From the NCBI GenBank assembly GCA_019075865.1, contig JAGXAN010000002.1, positions 391,219 to 455,218 of the forward strand: a stretch of DNA of 64,000 bases, in the 5' to 3' direction. The stretch comes from Hyphomicrobiales bacterium (GTDB lineage: Bacteria; Pseudomonadota; Alphaproteobacteria; Rhizobiales; Beijerinckiaceae). The notes under the pieces are model-generated. The model worked only from the letters and a program-made list of their open reading frames with translations. It had not been told where the DNA came from and searched no databases. This document shows, piece by piece, positions 58,950-64,000 of the stretch (position 1 is its first letter; every line of letters begins with the position of its first letter). The translations under genes were made by a program, and so were the position numbers.

Positions 58950-59963
58950 TCAGTGCGCCCGTGAAATGCAGAAATCCACGACATCCGCCAGCGCTTGCTT
59001 CCACGGTGAATCTGGAAAACCAGCCAGCGATTCGCGCGCCAATTCGCCATAAGCGCGCGCCCTTGCGATCGTTTCGACCAAAGCTCGATGCTGCTGGAGC
59101 AAGCCGGTAGCGCGGGCGAGGTCGCCCTCCTGTATGTCACCCTTTTCCAGCGTGCGCTGCCAGAAGCTGCTCTCTTCGGCATTGCCGCGCTGTATGGCCA
59201 GAACCACTGGCAGGGTGATTTTGCCTTCGCGGAAATCGTCGCCGACATTCTTGCCAAGTTTGGCGGAGGAGCCGCCATAATCCAGCGCATCGTCAATCAA
59301 CTGGAACGCAATGCCAAGATTCTTGCCATAGGCGCGACAAGCAGCAATTTCAGCGGGCGAACGGGCCGCCAGAATCGGGCCGACTTCGCAGGCAGCCGCA
59401 AAAAGTGCCGCCGTCTTGGCCTCAATTACCGCCATATAATCCGCCTCGCGCGTGCGAATGTCCTTGGCTGCCGACAATTGCATGACCTCGCCTTCGGCAA
59501 TCACCACCGCGGCATGGGACAAGACATCGAGACAGGTCAGCGAACCCACTTCTACCATCATGCGAAACGCCTGGCCGAGCAGAAAATCACCCACCAACAC
59601 GCTGGCTTCATTGCCCCAGAGCATGCGGGCCGCCAGTTTGCCGCGCCGCATATCGCTTTGGTCCACCACATCATCGTGTAATAACGTCGCAGTGTGCATA
59701 AATTCGACGGAAGCGGCGAGTTTGACATGCCCTTCGCCCTGATAATCGCACAACCGTGCCATCGCCAGCGTCAGCATCGGCCGCAATCTTTTGCCGCCGG
59801 ATGAAATCAAATGCTTGGCAACTTCGGGAATCATCGTCACCGCCGAGCCGGTACGTGCCAGAATTGTGGCATTCACTTCATCCATATCGCCGCCTACCAA
59901 GCCGACGAGACTGGAGATGCCCGCAATTTTTGTCCTGTTTTTCAGCTCAACGCTCACGTTCAC
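58950..59963 (-). CDS. Polyprenyl diphosphate synthase (octaprenyl/decaprenyl type)
   Basis: A 337-residue trans-prenyltransferase. The first aspartate-rich motif is HDDVVDQSDMRRG, the second QLIDDALDYGG. SSGGKRLRPML near the N-terminus and the long-chain layout indicate an IspB/DdsA-like enzyme that makes the ubiquinone side chain. The GTG at 59963 was chosen because AGGGGA lies seven bases upstream; ATG 59999 is an alternative. It diverges from the DUF2007 gene. Confidence 0.92.
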   Translation of the reverse strand: MNVSVELKNRTKIAGISSLVGLVGGDMDEVNATILARTGSAVTMIPEVAKHLISSGGKRLRPMLTLAMARLCDYQGEGHVKLAASVEFMHTATLLHDDVVDQSDMRRGKLAARMLWGNEASVLVGDFLLGQAFRMMVEVGSLTCLDVLSHAAVVIAEGEVMQLSAAKDIRTREADYMAVIEAKTAALFAAACEVGPILAARSPAEIAACRAYGKNLGIAFQLIDDALDYGGSSAKLGKNVGDDFREGKITLPVVLAIQRGNAEESSFWQRTLEKGDIQEGDLARATGLLQQHRALVETIARARAYGELARESLAGFPDSPWKQALADVVDFCISRAH

Positions 59964-60120
59964 GCAGCTTTCCCCTAAAATTTGGTCTTTATCACCCATT
60001 GCGCGCCGCAATGGGCAATTTTCCAACACGCACGCCCTATAGCTTGTGCATCAAATGCCAACACTCTATTTTTATCTATAGAGCAGCGCGCATAAACTGC
60101 AAAACCGGACTCAGGCACCC

Positions 60121-60345
60121 ATGGTCGAATTACTCAGAACCAATGATATAGTGCTATTATCGGTTATTGAGTTGGTTTTGAAAGAATCTTCCATTCATTA
60201 TTTTCTGGCGGACACCCAAATGAGTTCCATCGGCTTTGCCGAGGCGTTGCAGCGTCGCATTCTGGTGCCGCAGGCGCAGGTCATCAAGGCGCGGCGGTTG
60301 CTGGTCGAGGCCGGGCTGATGGAGCCGCCGGTTGCCCCCGCATGA
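60121..60345 (+). CDS. DUF2007 small protein
   Basis: A 74-residue protein of the DUF2007 type (VELLRTNDIVLLSVIELVLK then YFLADTQMSS), named putative signal-transducing in databases but without proven function. Its stop overlaps the start of the methyltransferase gene by four bases, a pairing seen in other alphaproteobacteria. No membrane segment. Confidence 0.82.
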   Translation: MVELLRTNDIVLLSVIELVLKESSIHYFLADTQMSSIGFAEALQRRILVPQAQVIKARRLLVEAGLMEPPVAPA

Positions 60346-61118
60346 ACGAGAACCCCGGCGTGGATTTTTCGGATGATTTATGGCTTGGTGGCCGGTTGAC
60401 GCTGCGCCAGCCCCGCCACGGCCAGCGATCCGGCACCGATGCTGTGCTGCTGGCCGCCAGCTTGGCCGCACCAGCCGGCACGGGGCTGGATATTGGCGCG
60501 GGCGTTGGCGCCGCGGGCCTCTCTTTGGCCATGCGCGCCCGCGAGACGGGCGTGTCCGGCTGCCACATCACTCTGGTTGAAATCAGTGCGCCAATCGCGA
60601 CATTGGCGCAACACAACATCACCGCCAATGGGCTTTCGGCTTATGCTTCGGTCTGCAACGTCGATATTCTGGACAAGCCGGCCCGGCGCGCCGCAGGCCT
60701 TGGCAATCAATCGGCCGATTTCATTGTGACCAATCCGCCCTTTTACGCGCCCGGCACCGTGCGCGCCTCACCCAATGCCGAAAAATCGCGGGCTCACGTC
60801 CTGCATCCTTCCGGCACAGCGGGGTGGGTGCGCGCCTGTCTGGATCTTTTGGGGCCGCACGGAGTGCTCAGCCTCATTCACATTCCCGAGGCCCTGCCGG
60901 CCTTGCTGGGTGCGATGGCCGGGCACCTGGGCGCGATCACCATAATCCCCGTTCATGCCCGCCCTGGCCAGAACGCGATTCGGCTTCTGGTGCAGGGGCG
61001 CAAAGGCAGCCGTGCGCCGTTGCAGGTGGCGTCGCCCCTGGTGCTGCACGACACTTGCGGCGCATTCACGCCACAAGCCGAGGCATTGCACCGGGGCGAG
61101 GCCTTTATCGGTCTCTGA
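60342..61118 (+). CDS. TrmN6-like tRNA methyltransferase
   Basis: A 258-residue SAM-dependent methyltransferase. GLDIGAGVGAAGLSLAMRA is motif I and FIVTNPPFYAPGTV holds the NPPF catalytic motif of N6-adenine methyltransferases. It resembles YfiC/TrmN6, which makes m6A37 in tRNA-Val. The N-terminal LGGRLTLRQPRHGQRSGTDA is typical for the family. It is coupled to DUF2007 by ATGA. Confidence 0.85.
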   Translation: MNENPGVDFSDDLWLGGRLTLRQPRHGQRSGTDAVLLAASLAAPAGTGLDIGAGVGAAGLSLAMRARETGVSGCHITLVEISAPIATLAQHNITANGLSAYASVCNVDILDKPARRAAGLGNQSADFIVTNPPFYAPGTVRASPNAEKSRAHVLHPSGTAGWVRACLDLLGPHGVLSLIHIPEALPALLGAMAGHLGAITIIPVHARPGQNAIRLLVQGRKGSRAPLQVASPLVLHDTCGAFTPQAEALHRGEAFIGL

Positions 61119-61122
61119 TGCC

Positions 61123-61401
61123 TCAGCGGCGGCAAATGCGCCGATATACCGGATGGTAGCCCCAGGGGCCCCACACCATCACGCGGCGGGTGAAGCAATG
61201 CACCGGGCGCGGATAGTAATAAACCGGCGGTGGCGGCGGATAATAGCCAAACCGCGGGCCGTGATGCTCCCAACGCTCATGGCGACCCCAGCCGCCGTCC
61301 CAGGGGTCAGCCGAAGCTGGCGTGAAACTGGCAAGCCCGATGGTCATCGCGGTGGCGATACCGGCACCGGCAATCACCTTGCGGATTGTATTTGAAATCA
61401 T
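61123..61401 (-). CDS. Small exported Pro/Tyr/Trp-rich protein
   Basis: A 92-residue protein with a signal peptide (MISNTIRKVIAGAGIATAMT, cleavage probably after PASA) and a mature chain rich in Trp, Tyr, Pro, His and Arg (YYPPPPPVYYYPRP, ending YRRICRR) with two cysteines. Similar short exported proteins are common in Hyphomicrobiales; function unknown. A good ribosome binding site (GAGGAGAATTCAG) precedes the ATG. Confidence 0.75.
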   Translation of the reverse strand: MISNTIRKVIAGAGIATAMTIGLASFTPASADPWDGGWGRHERWEHHGPRFGYYPPPPPVYYYPRPVHCFTRRVMVWGPWGYHPVYRRICRR

Positions 61402-61710
61402 CTGAATTCTCCTCTCTGGCTCGGGAACAGCGAAACACCGCTTTCCTGATTTTGACAGGCTAGCACGCGCAGTTTGAACGCTGTCTGAGAATTCGGTTCA
61501 TCTGGCATTCATCGCCTTGAGACCGCCCGTGCTACCATCGCAAATCTAACGATCAATGATGGCTGAAAGATGCGTTTGGCAATCGGCGATGCGGGGCCGG
61601 GGCCGAGGCTTGGGCCTTGGCGATGGCTTTGGCTTGCCGGTTGACCCGACAAGGCACAAACATTAGTTTGGCCCTCCATTTCCCTGCGACCAGCCAGAAA
61701 CGATTCCGCC
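61402..61710. other. Intergenic region with candidate glyQ promoter
   Basis: About 310 bases between two divergent genes. TTGACC (61641-61646), 17 bases and TAGTTT (61664-61669) form a plausible glyQ promoter, giving a leader of about 35 bases. The left part should hold the promoter of the small exported protein. No gene or T-box-like structure is seen. Confidence 0.4.
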
Positions 61711-62643
61711 ATGCAAACACTTTCACCGGCCGAAGACCCGACCCGTTCGTTTCAAGCCATGCTATTGACGCTGCAACGGTTTTGGGCAGGGCAGGGCTGT
61801 GTGATTTTGCAACCCTATGACATGGAAATGGGCGCGGGCACCTTTCACCCGGCCACCACGCTGCGCGCTTTGGGGCCGAATCGCTGGAAGGCCGCCTATG
61901 TGCAGCCCTCGCGCCGCCCCAAGGATGGCCGCTATGGCGAAAACCCGAACCGGTTGCAGCACTACTACCAGTTTCAGGCAATTTTGAAGCCCTCGCCGCC
62001 GAATCTGCAGGCGCTTTACATCGATTCGCTGAAAGCGATTGGCATTGATGTCGCCCTGCACGACATTCGCTTTGTCGAGGACGATTGGGAAAGCCCGACT
62101 CTCGGGGCCTGGGGACTTGGCTGGGAATGCTGGTGCGATGGCATGGAAGTGTCTCAATTCACCTATTTTCAGCAGGTTGCAGGGTTTGAATGCGCCCCCG
62201 TCGCCGGCGAGTTGACCTATGGGCTGGAGCGTCTTGCCATGTACGTGCAGGGTGTGGACAGCATTTATGATATCAATTTCAATGGTTTGGACGGCGATGC
62301 GCGTGTGACTTACGGCGATGTTTTTCAGCAGGCCGAGCAGGAATATTCGCGCCACAACTTTGAATTTGCCGACACAAAAATGCTGGAACAACATTTCCGC
62401 GATGCCGAAGCCGAGTGCCGCGCGCTTTTGGCGGCCGGCGAACCGGGCGAGGGCGAAACCCGTCACAAAATGGCGCTGCCCGCCTTTGACCAATGCATCA
62501 AGGCCTCGCACCGTTTCAACCTTTTGGATGCGCGCGGCGTCATTTCAGTCACCGAGCGCCAGTCCTATATTTTGCGGGTGCGCGAACTCGCCAAGGCTTG
62601 CGGCGCGGCCTGGCTTGCCACGGCTGGCGGTGGCGCGGACTGA
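61711..62643 (+). CDS. glyQ: Glycyl-tRNA synthetase alpha subunit
   Basis: A 310-residue alpha chain of the tetrameric glycyl-tRNA synthetase. [40 protein letters not shown] and [20 protein letters not shown] are diagnostic. The enzyme needs the beta chain (glyS), which normally follows. Here no glyS appears before the window ends 1.36 kb later; a CDGSH gene, tRNA-Ser and an integrase come instead. No clear ribosome binding site precedes the ATG. Confidence 0.96.
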   Translation: MQTLSPAEDPTRSFQAMLLTLQRFWAGQGCVILQPYDMEMGAGTFHPATTLRALGPNRWKAAYVQPSRRPKDGRYGENPNRLQHYYQFQAILKPSPPNLQALYIDSLKAIGIDVALHDIRFVEDDWESPTLGAWGLGWECWCDGMEVSQFTYFQQVAGFECAPVAGELTYGLERLAMYVQGVDSIYDINFNGLDGDARVTYGDVFQQAEQEYSRHNFEFADTKMLEQHFRDAEAECRALLAAGEPGEGETRHKMALPAFDQCIKASHRFNLLDARGVISVTERQSYILRVRELAKACGAAWLATAGGGAD

Positions 62644-62734
62644 GCTTTGCGAAACTGCAATGGACAATTTCCCCAATTTGCGGACACTGGCAGGAATAGC
62701 CGATTTTCGGGTATTGATTGAAGAGGAGGCACAC

Positions 62735-62974
62735 ATGTCAGAACCCCACATTGCACAAAAAGCGCCGTATAAAGTTGAGGTAACCGAAGGCAAGACCTAT
62801 TATTGGTGTGCCTGTGGCCAATCGAAGACCCAGCCCCTGTGTGACGGTTCGCACAAAGGCTCGACCTTCACCCCGGTGGCCTATACCGCAGACAAGACCG
62901 GCGATGCCTATATGTGCGGCTGCAAACACAGCAAGACCGCCCCCATGTGCGATGGCAGCCACAAAGCGCTCTAG
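62735..62974 (+). CDS. Dual CDGSH iron-sulfur protein
   Basis: A 79-residue protein with two CDGSH motifs, CACGQSKTQPLCDGSH and CGCKHSKTAPMCDGSH, each giving the 3-Cys-1-His ligands of a labile [2Fe-2S] cluster. Two motifs in one chain make it a bacterial mitoNEET-like type. It may carry or transfer electrons or clusters. AAGAGGAGGC six bases upstream is a strong ribosome binding site and settles the start. Confidence 0.92.
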   Translation: MSEPHIAQKAPYKVEVTEGKTYYWCACGQSKTQPLCDGSHKGSTFTPVAYTADKTGDAYMCGCKHSKTAPMCDGSHKAL

Positions 62975-63084
62975 GGTTCTCTCCACCCATTGCCAGTGCC
63001 CGAACCGGGCGTGAGCCAACAAGCATGCAAGCCCCCGCAATGTGGGCTTGCAAATCGCGCACGGCTGAGGCATAGCAAGCCAAC

Positions 63085-63178
63085 GGAGATGTGGCCGAGA
63101 GGCTGAAGGCGGCGGTTTGCTAAACCGTTATAGGGTTGTAAAGCCCTATCGAGGGTTCGAATCCCTCCGTCTCCGCCA
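63085..63178 (+). tRNA. tRNA-Ser (GCU anticodon)
   Basis: A complete serine tRNA of 94 bases with encoded CCA. The acceptor arm GGAGATG pairs with CGTCTCC (one G-U), the anticodon GCT is at 63119-63121 within a 5-bp stem, a long variable arm (about 63128-63149) follows as in all tRNA-Ser, and the T arm has GAGGGTTCGAATCCCTC. It reads AGC/AGU codons. A tyrosine integrase begins 165 bases downstream, so its 3' end is the likely attachment site of a genomic island. Confidence 0.96.
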
Positions 63179-63313
63179 ACTACCCCTTTTCAGACTCATT
63201 AGAATCCCTAGAAAATCTAGTGGTAAGTCACTGGTTTTATGGTATGTTTTCGCGCTTCAAGGCTTCTGGCTATGGCCAAACATGTTCATTCATGATCCCC
63301 AATAGTCAGAAAT

Positions 63314-63336
63314 TTTGTACAACGATTTGTACAACG
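63314..63336 (+). repeat. Direct repeats TTTGTACAACG upstream of integrase
   Basis: TTTGTACAACG occurs at 63314-63324 and again at 63326-63336, a 12-base period, ending seven bases before the integrase start. Each copy contains the palindrome TTGTACAA. Likely integrase/excisionase arm sites or an autoregulatory operator. Confidence 0.6.
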
Positions 63337-63343
63337 CGCGAGA

Positions 63344-63826
63344 ATGGATATGCAGAAACTCAATGCCAAGCAGTTGACGAAGATGGCCTCCGGTCGCCAT
63401 GGTGATGGTAATGGGCTGTATTTTGATGTCAAAAAATCGCGTTCATCGTCCTGGGTCCTCCGATTCATGATTGACGGTAAGCCCCGGACTATGGGTCTCG
63501 GCGGCTATCCTGCCGTCAGTCTCGCCGATGCCCGAGAAACTGCCTTCCGGCTAATGCGGTTAGTCAAGGAAGGCATTGATCCCCTAGAACAGGCAAGGGA
63601 AGCCAGGGAAAAGCAGCAAGCTGAGGTAAGGTCAATCGAGATCGAGCAATCCATGCCGACCTTCCAAATGGTCATGACGGATTTTATCGAAGAGCGCCGG
63701 CCGGGTTGGGCCAACAAAAAACATGCAGCCCAGTGGACGGCGACGCTTGAAACTTACGCCAGACCCATTCTTGGGAAAAAGGTCAATGACATTTCGACCA
63801 CGGACATCAAAGATATCTTGATGTGA
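63344..63826 (+). pseudogene. Tyrosine integrase, interrupted after 160 residues
   Basis: The N-terminal part of a P4-type tyrosine recombinase. Residues 5-90 are the DUF4102 arm-binding domain (DGNGLYFDVKKS, SWVLRFMIDGKPRTMGLGGY), and the core-binding domain starts near 95 (TFQMVMTDFIEERRPGWANK). The frame stops after DIKDILM, exactly where the left end of an IS21-like element begins; the catalytic Arg-His-Arg-Tyr domain is missing. The rest may lie beyond the insertion element. It would have targeted the adjacent tRNA-Ser gene. Confidence 0.88.
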
Positions 63827-64000
63827 ACCGGCGTGGAATAAGGACCCCGTGTTAGGGGTTATCGGCATCCAAACGGGACCCCTCTGACGTTTGGTTCATA
63901 CTGGCTTTCATGGGTGTCATGGGAGCCTTGATGGGGATGCTGGTTTTGGAAACGATTGGAAAAGTCCGCCGGGCTTATTTTGTTCAAAAGAAGCCGATTA
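63822..64000 (+). mobile_element. IS21-family element, left end (continues past window)
   Basis: The integrase frame breaks at about 63822-63824 into TGTGAACCGGCGTGG, a typical TG-starting end. Subterminal GGACCCC repeats (63842-63848 and 63876-63882) with GGGGTTATCGGCATCC between them are the arrangement found at IS21-family ends, and the start of an istA-like gene follows. The right end and the target duplication lie outside the window. Confidence 0.8.
63931..64000 (+). CDS. istA: IS21-family transposase IstA (N-terminus only)
   Basis: The last 70 bases encode MGMLVLETIGKVRRAYFVQK then KPI, the start of IstA from IS21 elements (pattern ETIGKVRRAYF, before a helix-turn-helix). ATG 63931 follows GGGAGCCTTG; ATG 63937 and earlier in-frame ATGs at 63910 and 63919 are possible. 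The gene runs off the window. Confidence 0.75.
   Translation, partial: MGMLVLETIGKVRRAYFVQKKPI

Noticed and set aside
61402..61710. T-box or riboswitch ahead of glyQ
   Set aside because: No antiterminator or specifier-loop structure could be drawn, and T-boxes are not expected in alphaproteobacteria.

Overview
The window is a GC-rich chromosomal segment from an alphaproteobacterium, most likely of the order Hyphomicrobiales (Rhizobiales). The evidence is a CcrM-type cell-cycle DNA methyltransferase next to RNase HII, MutY and a DUF721 protein; a hisS-hisZ-hisG cluster whose long HisG resembles the Bradyrhizobium type; an Omp25-like porin-family protein; a two-component GlyQ; and many alphaproteobacterial small families (DUF1285, DUF6111, DUF2007). 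Nearly all of it is ordinary core genome, densely packed, with many 1-4 nt stop/start overlaps. Only the last ~0.8 kb is clearly mobile DNA.

Layout. 1-3.2 kb: the end of a metallophosphoesterase and an IlvD/Edd sugar-acid dehydratase plus SDR sugar dehydrogenase pair (oxidative pentose breakdown). 3.2-5.9 kb: two membrane glycosyltransferases. 6.0-12.8 kb: a four-gene MoxR / DUF58 / DUF4159 / vWA membrane operon of unknown role. 12.9-16.8 kb: DUF1285, CoA pyrophosphatase, a DUF6111 membrane protein, the CCA-adding enzyme, a small protein and a pteridine-reductase-like SDR. 17.2-22.5 kb: outer-membrane barrel, an unusual XdhC-like protein, a HAD nucleotidase with argB, def and rmuC. 22.9-29.5 kb: a small exported protein, then acuI-like reductase, HAD phosphatase, site-2 protease, hisS, hisZ, hisG. 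29.5-34.9 kb: ETF-ubiquinone oxidoreductase, an uracil-DNA glycosylase lacking Fe-S cysteines, a zinc metallopeptidase, an unknown protein and a radical SAM protein. 35.0-42.1 kb: rnhB, ccrM, mutY and an acidic 75-residue partner, DUF721, a Tat-exported DsbA, a fluoroacetate-dehalogenase-like hydrolase, patatin and GNAT. 42.1-53.1 kb: tadA, a pseudouridine synthase with a long basic tail, rsmD, dedA, ppdK, an RNA m5U methyltransferase, dxs and a SleB-type wall hydrolase. 53.1-62.6 kb: nadA-nadB behind a promoter carrying a large palindrome, a TPR protein, ispE, a polyprenyl diphosphate synthase, DUF2007 with a TrmN6-like methyltransferase, and glyQ. 62.7-64.0 kb: a CDGSH protein, tRNA-Ser(GCU), then a tyrosine integrase cut off by the left end of an IS21-family element.

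Functional themes are translation and tRNA biology (hisS, glyQ, cca, tadA, def, rsmD, pseudouridine synthase), isoprenoid supply (dxs, ispE, polyprenyl synthase), NAD synthesis (nadAB), DNA maintenance (ccrM, mutY, rnhB, UDG, rmuC) and the envelope. I see no CRISPR array, toxin-antitoxin pair, rRNA or complete prophage. The best leads are the palindromic nad promoter, the MoxR/vWA operon, the orphan XdhC-like protein without its cysteine motif, the dehalogenase, and the tRNA-Ser island edge between glyQ and wherever glyS lies.
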